From positions 1 to 51,544 of the forward strand of contig JAETPW010000013.1 of assembly GCA_021771025.1 (NCBI GenBank): 51,544 nt of DNA, in the 5' to 3' direction. This DNA comes from Clostridiaceae bacterium (GTDB taxonomy: Bacteria > Bacillota > Clostridia > TANB77 > CAG-508). The notes under the pieces were generated by a model. It worked only from the letters and a program-made list of their open reading frames with translations, was not told the origin of the DNA and made no database searches. Within the stretch, counting starts at the first letter, position 1; the number at the start of each line of letters is the position of its first letter. Below, piece by piece: positions 17,191 through 26,983 of the stretch. A program made the position numbers and the translations under genes.

Positions 17191-20100
17191 ATGGAAAAAA
17201 AGATGTACAACTTAACTATTCCACAAAAAAACATTTGGAATACTGAATTATTTTATCAAGGAACAGCCATCAATAACATTTGTGGCTCTGTACTTTTTGA
17301 ACCTCAGGTTAATTTTGAATTATTAAAAAAAGCCATCTATACCTTTATCCGTTCCCACGATAGTTTCCGTTTAAGATTTGTGATCAAAGAGGACATTTGT
17401 CAATACGTAGAGGATTTTTCTCCTTTTCCTATTGAACTACTAGAATTACAAGATGAAGCTGACTTTCATCAAGCTGAATCTTCCATTGCTAGTCATTGTT
17501 TTGACCCTCTAAAAACAAGTCTTTTTTATTTTACTTTATTTCGTTTTCCTCGTGGTAATGGTGGTTTTATTGTTAATATCCATCATTTAATTGCTGATTC
17601 TTGGACTTTGGGTCTTATTGCTAAAGAAATTACTGAAATTTATTCTAGGCTTGTTCAAGGTGTTTCTTGCGAAATTCCTTCCTATTCTTATCTTGATTAT
17701 ATTCAATCTGAACAAAAATATATCCATAGTTCCAAATATGAAGCAGATAAAATGTATTGGGATAATGTGCTTTCTTCTGTTCCTGAACCAGTAACTATGC
17801 CTTCTATTTTTTCTGAGAATAAACAAGATTTTACTTGTTTAGCTCATCGTGTGACTTATGTTGTTGAGGAAGAATTAATTTCACAAGTAAAATCTTTTTG
17901 TGATGAACATCGTATTTCCTTATATCACTTTTTAATGGCTATCTACTCTATTTATATTGGTAGAGTAAATCATTCTGATGATTTTATTGTAGGAACACCA
18001 ATTTTGAATCGAACTAATTATCGTGATAAACAGACTACTGGTATGTACATTACTACCTTGCCTGTTCGCGTTTCTCTTGAGGAGTCTTTGTCTTTTTCTG
18101 CCTTTGTGAATCAATTGGCTACTCAATTTGTTTCTATGTATCGTCATCAAAAATATCCTTATCAATCTATGTTACAGGAAGCTAGAAAGGATAATCCTTC
18201 TTTGCCTAATTTATATCATGTGCTTTTGTCTTACCAAATTACTAAAACAAAAGATGAATCAGATGTTAATTACTCGACTAATTGGGTCTTTAATGGTCAC
18301 ACTTCAGACGATATGGATATTCACTTTTTTGATTTAAACGATACCGGAAAACTTAATATCGCCTATGATTATCGTACTTCTAACTATACTGAGCAAGATA
18401 TTCAGGATCTTCATGAACGTATTATTTATCTAATTGAGCAAATATTACAAAAACCTTCTATTACGATAAACGATCTTTCTGTAACTCCCCCTCAAGAGTT
18501 AGAAGAGATTTTGCGTGATTTTAATTGTACAGATGCTTTATACCCTTCGGATAAAACCATGGTAGACTTATTTTGTCATCAGGTTTCTTTAACACCTGAT
18601 CACATTGCGATAAAATACAAAAATACTTCTATGACTTATGCTGAATTAGATAAAAAATCCAATCAAGTTGCTCATTTTTTGCGTACATTAGGAATTAAAC
18701 CAAATGACGTAATTGCTTTACGTTTGAATAAATCGCTAGAAATGATTACTGGTATTTTGGGTATTATTAAATCTGGTGCTTGTTATTTACCAATTGATTT
18801 GTCCTATCCGCAAACTCGTATTGATTTTATGCTAAAAGATAGTCATACTAAAGTTTTTTTAACTAACTTTGCTCATCGTGAAGAAATAGAAGTTTCTATT
18901 CCTTCGTATTTATTAGATTTCGATAATGAAGAAATATACCAAATGTCTGATTCTTCTTTACCTATGGTTAATTCTCCTGATGATTTATTATATATTATTT
19001 ATACATCAGGTTCTACGGGAACACCAAAGGGGGTAATGATTACTCATCGTAATGTTGTTCGTTTGATTAAGAATGATCATTTTCAATTTGATTTTGATTC
19101 TTCTGATGTTTGGACAATGTTTCATTCGGTTGCTTTCGATTTTTCCGTTTGGGAAATGTATGGCTGCTTATTATATGGGGGAACATTAATTCTTATTCCA
19201 GAAACAGTCGCTAAAGATCCAAATTTGTTCTTAGATTTATTGCGTAAAGAAAAGGTTACTGTTTTAAACCAAACGCCTACTTATTTTTATAATTTGTTAG
19301 ATTGTGAATTACTTAGAGATGATTCTTCTTTGTGCATACGTTATATCATTTATGGTGGTGAGGCATTAAAACCTAATTTGATTAAACCTTGGAAAGATAA
19401 ATATTCGTTTGTTAAATTAATTAATATGTATGGTATCACGGAAACTACTGTACATGTTACTTTTCGTGAGCTTGATGAACACGATTTATCTTTACCTTAT
19501 TCCAATATTGGAAAACCGATTCCTTCTTTAAAGGTCTATGTCATGGATGAAAATTTACATATTCTCCCTTTTGGAGTAGAAGGTGAGATGTGTGTTTCTG
19601 GTTTAGGTGTATGTAGTGGTTATCTAAACCGCCCTGAATTAAATGAAAGTCGTTTTGTGCCTAATCCTTATTGTCCTGAAGAATTGTTATATCGTTCAGC
19701 CGATAATGCAGTTTTATCACGTGATGGTAATTTATATTATAGAGGAAGAATCGATAATCAAGTAAAAATTCGTGGATTCCGTATTGAACTCGGAGAAATT
19801 GAAACAAAATTATTAAGACATCCTTTAGTCGAAAAATGTGTTGTTTTACCAAAGAAAGAAGATGAGAAAGATTCTTTTTTAGTGGCTTATGTTGTAGCAG
19901 ATGCTAGTGTTACTTCTTTGCTACTAAAACAATATATTTCTCAGCTGGTTCCTGAATATATGATTCCTAGTTTCTTTGTTTTTATGGAGGACATTCCTTT
20001 AACTAATAATGGAAAAGTTGATCGTAAACAATTATTAGCCCAAAAAATTGAACTGGCTCCTACTTCAACTTATTTTGCTCCTCGAAATGATTTTGAGAAA

Positions 20101-21507
20101 ACCTTCCAAGAAATATTAGAACAAACTTTACGTATTGAACGTATTGGTATTGACGATAATATTTTAGAATTAGGGGCAGATTCATTAACCTTAATGAAAA
20201 TTACCATTATTTTGTTAGAAAAAAATTATCTAGTTAATATTCAAGATATTTATGAATTGAAAACCATTCGTAATATTGGTGATAATTTTTATTATCATAA
20301 ACATCCTGATGTTAATGTTAATACTTTATTTGACCATAATCTTTATTATGACTTTGAACATTCTACCTCTTCACGTGAAGTACCAATGAAAAATGTACTA
20401 CTGACTGGTGCTACTGGTTATTTAGGAATTCATTTATTATATCATTTGGTTAAATACACGGATTCTACCGTATATTGTCTAATTCGTAGAAAAAATAAAG
20501 AAGATCCTGAGAAACGATTATATCGTAAACTATCTTTTTATTTTGGAAAAACGATGTTAGAATATTTAGGAACGAGAATCAAAGTCATTAATGCTGATAT
20601 AACTCTTCTTCATTTTAATTTATCTGACGTAGATTATGATCAGTTAGGTCATACAATTGATGTAGTTATTCATTCAGCAGCTCTTGTTAGTCATTATGGC
20701 AATAAAGATTTGTTCGAATTGGTTAATGTAACAGGAACGAAAACCATGATTGATTTTTGTCAGTCTTATGGAATTTACCTAAATTATATTTCTACCACTT
20801 CCATTTCTGCTGATTATTTAACCACAGGAGATAACCCTATTATCTTTGATGAACATAGCTTATATGTTGGTCAAAATTGTAATGCTAATGTTTACATCCG
20901 CAGTAAATTTGATGCAGAATATGAAGTATGGAAAGCCTTATCTTCTGGTTTAGTTGCTTCGGTTTATCGTTTAGGTAATATTACGGCTCGCCTTTCTGAT
21001 GGAAAATTTCAGGAAAATGATAAGCAGAATGCCTTTTTAAACCGTATGATTGCTTTTGCTAAATTGCAAATGATTCCTGAATCATTTGCTTATTTAACCA
21101 TTGATTTAAGTCCAGTGGATGTTTGTAGTGAGTTTATTGCTACCTTAATGAAATATGAATCTAGTTACCCAAAAGTTTTTCATATTTTTAATGAACACCG
21201 TATTTGTGTTTTGGATTTATTAGAGGATTTAAAGTCTTCTGGTGCTAATATTTCAGTTGTTCCTGATGATGTTTTTCATAATTATGTAGCAACTACCGAT
21301 ATGGAAGAGGCTATTTTAGGAATTATTAATGATTTAACGAGCGATTATGCAAAATATCACCATAATATTGATTTAAAACAAGATTTTACTTTATCTTATT
21401 TAAACCATTATGATTTAGCTTGGCCTGTTCTTAGTTCACAATATGTTAATACTTTTTTTAAAAAATATATAAATGGAGATGATTGTACGAATGAAACTAA
21501 ATTATAA
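17191..21507 (+). CDS. Nonribosomal peptide synthetase C-A-T-R, predicted threonine-specific
   Basis: A single-module synthetase of about 1438 residues; ATG 17191 follows a GGGTG site, with an in-frame GTG at 17182 upstream. Residue numbers count from that GTG. Condensation domain 10-430 has HHLIADS at 134-140 (catalytic His; normal final Gly replaced by Ser). Adenylation domain 455-950 has TSGSTGTPKG at 608-617. Aligned by eye to GrsA, the ten specificity residues are D653 F654 W657 N696 I723 G725 M749 V757 H758 K945, i.e. DFWNIGMVHK, the classical code for threonine. Carrier domain: LGADSL with S1001. Thioester reductase 1070-1440 has GATGYLG (1076-1082) and a YxxxK pair (Y1238/K1242). An N-terminal C domain without an upstream module implies an acyl or peptidyl donor in trans; reductive release implies an aldehyde or alcohol. 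Predicted product: N-acyl-threoninal or -threoninol. Confidence 0.93.
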   Translation: MEKKMYNLTIPQKNIWNTELFYQGTAINNICGSVLFEPQVNFELLKKAIYTFIRSHDSFRLRFVIKEDICQYVEDFSPFPIELLELQDEADFHQAESSIASHCFDPLKTSLFYFTLFRFPRGNGGFIVNIHHLIADSWTLGLIAKEITEIYSRLVQGVSCEIPSYSYLDYIQSEQKYIHSSKYEADKMYWDNVLSSVPEPVTMPSIFSENKQDFTCLAHRVTYVVEEELISQVKSFCDEHRISLYHFLMAIYSIYIGRVNHSDDFIVGTPILNRTNYRDKQTTGMYITTLPVRVSLEESLSFSAFVNQLATQFVSMYRHQKYPYQSMLQEARKDNPSLPNLYHVLLSYQITKTKDESDVNYSTNWVFNGHTSDDMDIHFFDLNDTGKLNIAYDYRTSNYTEQDIQDLHERIIYLIEQILQKPSITINDLSVTPPQELEEILRDFNCTDALYPSDKTMVDLFCHQVSLTPDHIAIKYKNTSMTYAELDKKSNQVAHFLRTLGIKPNDVIALRLNKSLEMITGILGIIKSGACYLPIDLSYPQTRIDFMLKDSHTKVFLTNFAHREEIEVSIPSYLLDFDNEEIYQMSDSSLPMVNSPDDLLYIIYTSGSTGTPKGVMITHRNVVRLIKNDHFQFDFDSSDVWTMFHSVAFDFSVWEMYGCLLYGGTLILIPETVAKDPNLFLDLLRKEKVTVLNQTPTYFYNLLDCELLRDDSSLCIRYIIYGGEALKPNLIKPWKDKYSFVKLINMYGITETTVHVTFRELDEHDLSLPYSNIGKPIPSLKVYVMDENLHILPFGVEGEMCVSGLGVCSGYLNRPELNESRFVPNPYCPEELLYRSADNAVLSRDGNLYYRGRIDNQVKIRGFRIELGEIETKLLRHPLVEKCVVLPKKEDEKDSFLVAYVVADASVTSLLLKQYISQLVPEYMIPSFFVFMEDIPLTNNGKVDRKQLLAQKIELAPTSTYFAPRNDFEKTFQEILEQTLRIERIGIDDNILELGADSLTLMKITIILLEKNYLVNIQDIYELKTIRNIGDNFYYHKHPDVNVNTLFDHNLYYDFEHSTSSREVPMKNVLLTGATGYLGIHLLYHLVKYTDSTVYCLIRRKNKEDPEKRLYRKLSFYFGKTMLEYLGTRIKVINADITLLHFNLSDVDYDQLGHTIDVVIHSAALVSHYGNKDLFELVNVTGTKTMIDFCQSYGIYLNYISTTSISADYLTTGDNPIIFDEHSLYVGQNCNANVYIRSKFDAEYEVWKALSSGLVASVYRLGNITARLSDGKFQENDKQNAFLNRMIAFAKLQMIPESFAYLTIDLSPVDVCSEFIATLMKYESSYPKVFHIFNEHRICVLDLLEDLKSSGANISVVPDDVFHNYVATTDMEEAILGIINDLTSDYAKYHHNIDLKQDFTLSYLNHYDLAWPVLSSQYVNTFFKKYINGDDCTNETKL

Positions 21508-23542
21508 AAAAGATCTTAGGCGTATTATCTTATTTTATTGGGCAGTTCCTATTTTAACTGCCCTTGTCCTATTCCCTTTATTACCCATCATTTTAAATTA
21601 CCCACCAGATAGTATTGATAATCAATTTCAACTAGAATTTGATGGCATTACGTATACACAACAGTATATCTTATTGGTATTTCTGATTATATTCTTTAGT
21701 TTGATTTTTTTGCTGATTCGTGTTTTTAAAATCAGTAAGTCTTTTTCTATTTTAGAAAAAAAATCTGACTCTCTTAGTAAAAAGGAAATCTCTGTTTTGA
21801 TCTTAAAAATACGTTCTTTTTGTATGAATACACCTTACTTATTGTATTTTTTAGAAATATTGGTTCCGCTTATTTTTTTACCGGTTACTTTTATGATTAT
21901 TAAAGCCTATCCGTTAACGATTATTAAAATATGTTTAATTTATTTATCTTTCTTTACTTTAGGCTCTGTTATTAGTCTTATCTTTTCTAAAAATCAATTT
22001 AGGCGTATTTTAATGGTTCTGCACGATAATTATACAGAAATTATGGATGATATCGAATTTGGCCTTGCTTCTCGCCGTAAAAGTGAGTTTAAATCATTAA
22101 CGAGTAAATTAATTTTACAATTATTTCCTCTTGTATTAATCTCTTTGATTATTACTTCTTTAGTCGGTTATGTACAAGCATCTACGCAAACAGGAGATAT
22201 TTATTATGAATCTTATCGTACGTTAATGGAAAAACAGTTCAATCATCCGTTTCGTGATCAGCAAGAAATGCGTGATACTTTAGAGGAAATTGGTTTTTTG
22301 AATGATGCTCATCTTTACTTTATGATTGATTCTTCTGGAAATTATATTACTTCTGATCATTCTGAATTACAACCATTTTTTATTAAGTATACATTAGAAA
22401 AATCCGTTTCCGAGCAAGGACGTACTTACGATTATTTTTGTTTAGATGTTGAAGGAATTGCTACAAAATGTATTACCTTAGATGGACAAACGTATTTTGT
22501 TGGTTATCTTTATAATACACAACAACCTCAATTTTTAAAATTTATCTTGATTTCTGATGTTATTCTATTTATGATTATTTTTGTTATTTTATTATATGTT
22601 TCGGCTTCTTTATCAAAAGATATTAAAGTAGTTACTAGTAAGTTAAATGAAATTGCTTCTGATAACCGAAATGAAATTCGACTTAATCATAATTTAGCCA
22701 TTACCTCAGAAGATGAGGTCGCTGATCTGGTTATGGCTTTTAATGTTACTCAGCGATTAATTAAACGTAATGTAAAACAAATTCATGAAAACCAAGACAT
22801 GTTAATGGAAAAAGAACGTTTAGCTTCACTTGGTCAACTAATTGGGGGAATTGCCCACAACTTAAAAACACCAATTATGTCCATTTCTGGTGCAGCCGAA
22901 GGGTTATCTGATTTGATTAAAGAATATAACTCCTCTATTGATGATCCTGATGTCAATTCTCAAGATCACCATGAAATTGCTAAGGATATGGCTAGTTGGG
23001 TAGAAAAGGTAAAAGAATATACTGGTTATATGTCTGATGTTATTACTGCTGTTAAGGGTCAAGCGGTAACGTTATCAGAAGCAGAAAATATTACTTTTGA
23101 TGTAGAAGAATTAGTAAAACGTATTGATATTTTAATGAAACATGAGTTAAAGAGTGCTTTAATTTACTTAAATGTAGAATTACATACTTCGGAAAAAACT
23201 TCTCTTCATGGAGATATTAATAGTTTAGTACAGGTAATTAATAATATGATTTCTAATGCTATACAAGCTTATGGCGGAAAACCGGAACAAACGATAGACT
23301 TTATTGTTGACCAGACTGACAGTCATCAATTAATGATTACGATTCGTGATTATGCCTCTGGATTACCTGAATCAGTAAAAGCTAAATTGTTTAAAGAAAT
23401 GATTACGACAAAAGGAAAAAATGGAACTGGACTTGGATTATATATGTCTTATTCTACTATTCGTGCTCATTTTGGAGGAGACATTACTTTTGAATCAGAA
23501 AAAGGAAAAGGTACATCTTTCCATATCATTCTTCCTCTTTAA
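21491..23542 (+). CDS. Membrane sensor histidine kinase
   Basis: A sensor kinase of about 683 residues overlapping the NRPS 3' end by 17 bp (ATG 21491 after GGAG; upstream in-frame ATGs exist, and numbering here counts from 21473). Several N-terminal membrane helices (18-42, 62-83, 122-145, 150-170, 212-232) are followed by an extracytoplasmic sensor (235-350), another helix (356-377) and a HAMP-like linker. The dimerisation domain has the phospho-acceptor H462 in GGIAHNLKTP. The ATPase domain has the N box NMISNAIQAY (591-600), DYASG and GTGLGL. Asn after the His, instead of Glu/Asp, is unusual but known in some families. Co-transcription with the NRPS suggests it senses the product or controls its use; its partner is probably the receiver/HD-GYP protein next door. 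Confidence 0.9.
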   Translation: MKLNYKKDLRRIILFYWAVPILTALVLFPLLPIILNYPPDSIDNQFQLEFDGITYTQQYILLVFLIIFFSLIFLLIRVFKISKSFSILEKKSDSLSKKEISVLILKIRSFCMNTPYLLYFLEILVPLIFLPVTFMIIKAYPLTIIKICLIYLSFFTLGSVISLIFSKNQFRRILMVLHDNYTEIMDDIEFGLASRRKSEFKSLTSKLILQLFPLVLISLIITSLVGYVQASTQTGDIYYESYRTLMEKQFNHPFRDQQEMRDTLEEIGFLNDAHLYFMIDSSGNYITSDHSELQPFFIKYTLEKSVSEQGRTYDYFCLDVEGIATKCITLDGQTYFVGYLYNTQQPQFLKFILISDVILFMIIFVILLYVSASLSKDIKVVTSKLNEIASDNRNEIRLNHNLAITSEDEVADLVMAFNVTQRLIKRNVKQIHENQDMLMEKERLASLGQLIGGIAHNLKTPIMSISGAAEGLSDLIKEYNSSIDDPDVNSQDHHEIAKDMASWVEKVKEYTGYMSDVITAVKGQAVTLSEAENITFDVEELVKRIDILMKHELKSALIYLNVELHTSEKTSLHGDINSLVQVINNMISNAIQAYGGKPEQTIDFIVDQTDSHQLMITIRDYASGLPESVKAKLFKEMITTKGKNGTGLGLYMSYSTIRAHFGGDITFESEKGKGTSFHIILPL

Positions 23543-23560
23543 CCGGTTGGTACACTAAGA

Positions 23561-23605
23561 GTTTGACTTTTTGTAAAAAAGAAAAAGTCAAACTTTTTTT
23601 GCCAA
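23561..23605 (+). terminator. Terminator after the histidine kinase gene
   Basis: The strong stem GTTTGACTTTTT / AAAAAGTCAAAC is followed by T7, ending the NRPS-kinase transcript. Confidence 0.85.
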
Positions 23606-23635
23606 TTTTTTCTCCATTTTTTTTCCTAAAAACTC

Positions 23636-23664
23636 TTGCTTTTTACATAACTTATTTATATAAT
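23636..23664 (+). promoter_or_regulatory. Promoter of the receiver/HD-GYP gene
   Basis: TTGCTT (23636-23641), 17-bp spacer, TATAAT (23659-23664). The gene is thus a separate transcript from the NRPS operon, with a GGGAGG ribosome-binding site. Confidence 0.75.
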
Positions 23665-23693
23665 GACAGTGATATGGAAAAGGGAGGTCTATC

Positions 23694-24755
23694 ATGAGAA
23701 AAGGCTTACAAAATGTCGAAAATACGGAAAATAAACAATATAGAATCATTGCTGTAGATGATGAAGAAGGAATTGTTGATTCATTATCTATCTTCTTAAA
23801 GCGTTCTGGTTATGATTTTACTGGTGTTACTGATCCTGTGGAAGCAATTGAACGTGTTAAGAAAGAACATTATGACTTAATGGTACTCGATTTTATTATG
23901 ACACCTTTCCATGGTGATCAAGTAGTTGAGGAAATTCGCAAATTTAATCAAGATTTATATATTTTGTTACTTACTGGTCATAAAGACTTAGCCCCTCCAC
24001 TAGAAACCATTAAACGATTAGATATTCAAGGTTATTGTGAAAAAAGTGATAAATTTGATCAATTATTATTATTAATTGAATCTGGGATAAAATCCATAAA
24101 ACAAATGAATGAGATTAAGAAAATTAATGATCGCTTGACCGACACTTATGAAAAATTAGAACAATCCTACTTAGAAAGTATCCAAACTTTACGTTTTACG
24201 GTAGAGGCAAAAGATATCTATACAAGAGGTCATTCAGATCGTGTTTCTGAATATTCTGTTTTGTTAGGGAAAAAATTAGGACTTCCCGATAATGATTTAA
24301 AAACCTTACAAATTGGTGGCTTATTTCATGATTTAGGGAAAATCGGTGTTCCTGATACGATTTTACAGAAAGATGCCAAATTAACGGACGATGAATATTC
24401 ACAAATAAAACAACATCCAAATATAGGTGTACATATCTTATCTCATGCCACTATTTTCCAAGATATTTTACCGATTGTAGAACATCATCACGAAAAATAT
24501 GATGGTACAGGATACCCTGGAAAATTAAAGGGGGAAGAAATTCCTTATTTAGCTAGAATTGCCGCTATTGCTGATAGTTTTGATGCGATGACTTCTCGTC
24601 GCTCTTACCGTGATTCACTTCCTATGGAAAAAGTTATTTCAGAATTGATGAGATGTAGAGGTACACAATTTGATCCGGAATTAGATGATGTGTTTTTGGA
24701 TTTATTGGAAAATCATTTTGAAGAGATAAAGGAAATTCAAGAGAAATATAACTAG
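23694..24755 (+). CDS. Response regulator with HD-GYP c-di-GMP phosphodiesterase domain
   Basis: A 353-residue two-domain protein. The N-terminal receiver (16-135) has the acidic pair in VDDEE and phosphoacceptor D66 (VLDFIM). A coiled linker (135-165) joins it to an HD-GYP domain (165-340) with the metal-binding HD pair H212-D213 (FHDLGKIGVPD), HHEKYD at 265-270 and GYP at 273-275. All hallmark residues are present, so it should hydrolyse cyclic di-GMP when phosphorylated. It follows the NRPS-associated histidine kinase, which is the likely phosphodonor, so the cluster could tie the metabolite or its signal to c-di-GMP control of surface behaviour. Confidence 0.92.
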   Translation: MRKGLQNVENTENKQYRIIAVDDEEGIVDSLSIFLKRSGYDFTGVTDPVEAIERVKKEHYDLMVLDFIMTPFHGDQVVEEIRKFNQDLYILLLTGHKDLAPPLETIKRLDIQGYCEKSDKFDQLLLLIESGIKSIKQMNEIKKINDRLTDTYEKLEQSYLESIQTLRFTVEAKDIYTRGHSDRVSEYSVLLGKKLGLPDNDLKTLQIGGLFHDLGKIGVPDTILQKDAKLTDDEYSQIKQHPNIGVHILSHATIFQDILPIVEHHHEKYDGTGYPGKLKGEEIPYLARIAAIADSFDAMTSRRSYRDSLPMEKVISELMRCRGTQFDPELDDVFLDLLENHFEEIKEIQEKYN

Positions 24756-24796
24756 GGAAAAAAGGGGGACGCCCTTTTCTTCCCTAGTTATTTTTT
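24752..24796 (+). terminator. Terminator after the HD-GYP gene
   Basis: The long stem CTAGGGAA...AAGGG / CCCTT...TTCCCTAG is followed by TTATTTTTT, overlapping the stop codon. Confidence 0.85.
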
Positions 24797-24957
24797 CCCT
24801 AGTCATATTTTGTTTAGACTCCTATTTCAGGCCCCCCTCTTATTTTAATTTAACTTGAAAAAAATAACTAAATACAAAAAAGGTACTATTTTTGTAAAGA
24901 AAACATAGAATACCATATAAAGTTTTGTAAAATTAATACAAAATGTATTAAAAATAA

Positions 24958-24986
24958 TTGATTTTTAATAAAAAATGGTGTAGAAT
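24958..24986 (+). promoter_or_regulatory. Promoter of the ATPase/RloB-like pair
   Basis: TTGATT (24958-24963), 17-bp spacer, TAGAAT (24981-24986). An alternative -10 (TACAAT) lies about 25 bp further down. The surrounding 150 bp is extremely A-rich. Confidence 0.5.
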
Positions 24987-25034
24987 AGTATAGAAAAGCT
25001 TAAAAATGATACAATATTATAGGAGGTTGATAAA

Positions 25035-26402
25035 ATGTTCACATATGTAAAAGCTAAAAACTTTAAATCATTAAAAGATATAGAGTTCAAATTAAATAAG
25101 ACAAAAGCAAAAACAAATCAATTGATATCTATATATGGTGAAAATGGAAGTGGAAAAACCAATATTGTAGAATTATTCAAGTTATTACAGCAATTAACCA
25201 TGTCAAGAGCAACAGATATTGCAATGAATAAACTGCCAAAAGAATTTTGGAAAATACAAGAAGAAATGTCAGATCAGTTACCAACAGAAATAACACAAAT
25301 TTTCCAATTATCATTTAATCTAAAAGAATATAGAATGTTAGATGAAGAAGAACCTACTGAAATTGAATATGGTTTTAAAATTAATAATAATAATGGATTT
25401 TATTATCTAAAATTTGATGATGAAATTAGAGAAGAAAAACTATATTATATGGCTGGAAAACAAAGAGCATATCTATTTCAAATAAAGAAAGAAAATAACA
25501 AAATTATTAAAAATTTAAATAAAAACATCTTTATTAATGAAAAATATAATGAAGAATTAATCGATGGAATTGATAAATATTGGGGGAAATATACTTTTTT
25601 ATCATTATTATCATTTGAAACAGTAGAGAAAAATCAAGATTATATCGATAATAATATAGCTAAAAATATGATTGATGTAATAGATAAAATTTGGTCAATG
25701 GTAGTACATGTTGATAAAGGTGCTTTAAAAATAATACCAGATAGTTTTGTAAAAGTCAGAAAATTAAACAATATACAAAAAGGAATGGTAAAAAAGGATA
25801 AGTTACCTGAAATAAAGAAATATGAAAATGTTTTAACTATATTTTTTACCCAAGCATATGCAGATATCAAAGAAGTTAAATACGAAATAGATGAAAAAGA
25901 GGACAGGATCCATTATGAATTATTTTTTAACAAAATGATAGGAGGAAAAATAAAGTCTATTCCTTCTAGACTTGAGTCAGATGGAACAAAAAGAATATTA
26001 AATCAATTTGATACAATCATTGGTTCACTATTAGGAGAAACCGTTATATTAGATGAAATAGATAATGGAATTCATGATGTATTAATGAAAAATATTATCA
26101 TGTCAATAAAGGATGAAATTACAGGACAGCTCATTATAACAACTCATAATACTCTATTATTAGAAACATTACCGAAAGAAAATATCTATATATTGTCAAC
26201 AGATTATCATGGAAATAAAACAATAAATTCTATAAAGGAATATGGAATCAAAATACAAAGAAATAATAATGCTCGTGATTTGTATTTTAAAGGTGTTTTT
26301 GGAGGAATTCCAACAACAGACTACATTGATTTTGAAGAAATAAAATATGCTCTGGAAGATTCTGAAAATAATGAGGAAAATGCTAATGGCGAGGAATCTT
26401 AA
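25035..26402 (+). CDS. AAA/ABC-type ATPase of a probable two-gene phage-defence module
   Basis: A 455-residue SMC/RecF-like ATPase with Walker A GENGSGKT (35-42), a long helical insertion, a signature-like RLESDGTKR (312-320), Walker B VILDEIDNG (337-345) and the switch His in TTHNT (369-373). This is the AAA_21/AAA_15 layout found in RloA, AbiL and related abortive-infection systems. It has a GGAGG site and overlaps by 17 bp a gene for a small TOPRIM-like protein, the usual partner. A-rich codon use differs from the T-rich NRPS region upstream, pointing to acquisition. No other defence genes flank it. Confidence 0.85.
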   Translation: MFTYVKAKNFKSLKDIEFKLNKTKAKTNQLISIYGENGSGKTNIVELFKLLQQLTMSRATDIAMNKLPKEFWKIQEEMSDQLPTEITQIFQLSFNLKEYRMLDEEEPTEIEYGFKINNNNGFYYLKFDDEIREEKLYYMAGKQRAYLFQIKKENNKIIKNLNKNIFINEKYNEELIDGIDKYWGKYTFLSLLSFETVEKNQDYIDNNIAKNMIDVIDKIWSMVVHVDKGALKIIPDSFVKVRKLNNIQKGMVKKDKLPEIKKYENVLTIFFTQAYADIKEVKYEIDEKEDRIHYELFFNKMIGGKIKSIPSRLESDGTKRILNQFDTIIGSLLGETVILDEIDNGIHDVLMKNIIMSIKDEITGQLIITTHNTLLLETLPKENIYILSTDYHGNKTINSIKEYGIKIQRNNNARDLYFKGVFGGIPTTDYIDFEEIKYALEDSENNEENANGEES

Positions 26403-26961
26403 TTATTGTAAAGGAATTGTAATAGCACATGGAAAAAGTGAACTTCTTTTAGCAGAGCATATCAAAAGTAACTTACATTTGCCTATAGAAATATATGCAG
26501 AAAGTAATGGAAAAACGAGCATACAAATAGATAGTTTAATGACAGTATTAGGAAATAATATTTTTAAACATAAAAGAGTATTTAACCAAAAATATGTAGT
26601 AGAAGAAGAAAAAGGAATATTAAAAAATTTTTCATTAATGCCAATAATGGACTTAGATGATACCAGTGAAGATAGAAAACAAAAATATATTTTAGGAGAA
26701 ATGTTTAAAAATCATTGGTTAAGTCCATACATAGTTCCCATTTGGAACAACAATAATTTAGATGAAGTATTACTAGATTTGAAACTTATCGACAAACTAC
26801 CAAATAATAAAGAGAAAGGAAAGCTGTATAGAGATTTGTTTCCAACAAATAAAGGTGAATCAGATATACAACAAGTTAAACATTTGATGAATATGTTTGA
26901 AAAATCAAATAAAACAAATATGCAAGTCTTTATCAAAAAATGCCTAGATAGTTGTTGCTAA
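26386..26961 (+). CDS. RloB/TOPRIM-like partner protein
   Basis: A protein of about 191 residues translated from ATG 26386 (GAGG upstream), inside the end of the ATPase gene. Pattern elements fit a degenerate TOPRIM/RloB fold: an N-terminal strand-glycine motif GIVIAHGKSE (RloB-type proteins have EGKTE), a central acidic strand LMPIMDLDD, and PIWNNNNLDEVLLD, which may correspond to the NPCFELWLL-type segment of RloB. The same order of ATPase then RloB-like gene is known from AbiL/RloAB abortive-infection pairs. By that analogy it would be the nuclease-like effector, though the first acidic residue of the motif is not conserved. Moderate confidence. Confidence 0.65.
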   Translation: MARNLNYCKGIVIAHGKSELLLAEHIKSNLHLPIEIYAESNGKTSIQIDSLMTVLGNNIFKHKRVFNQKYVVEEEKGILKNFSLMPIMDLDDTSEDRKQKYILGEMFKNHWLSPYIVPIWNNNNLDEVLLDLKLIDKLPNNKEKGKLYRDLFPTNKGESDIQQVKHLMNMFEKSNKTNMQVFIKKCLDSCC

Positions 26962-26983
26962 ATAATACTTTTATACCAAAGTA

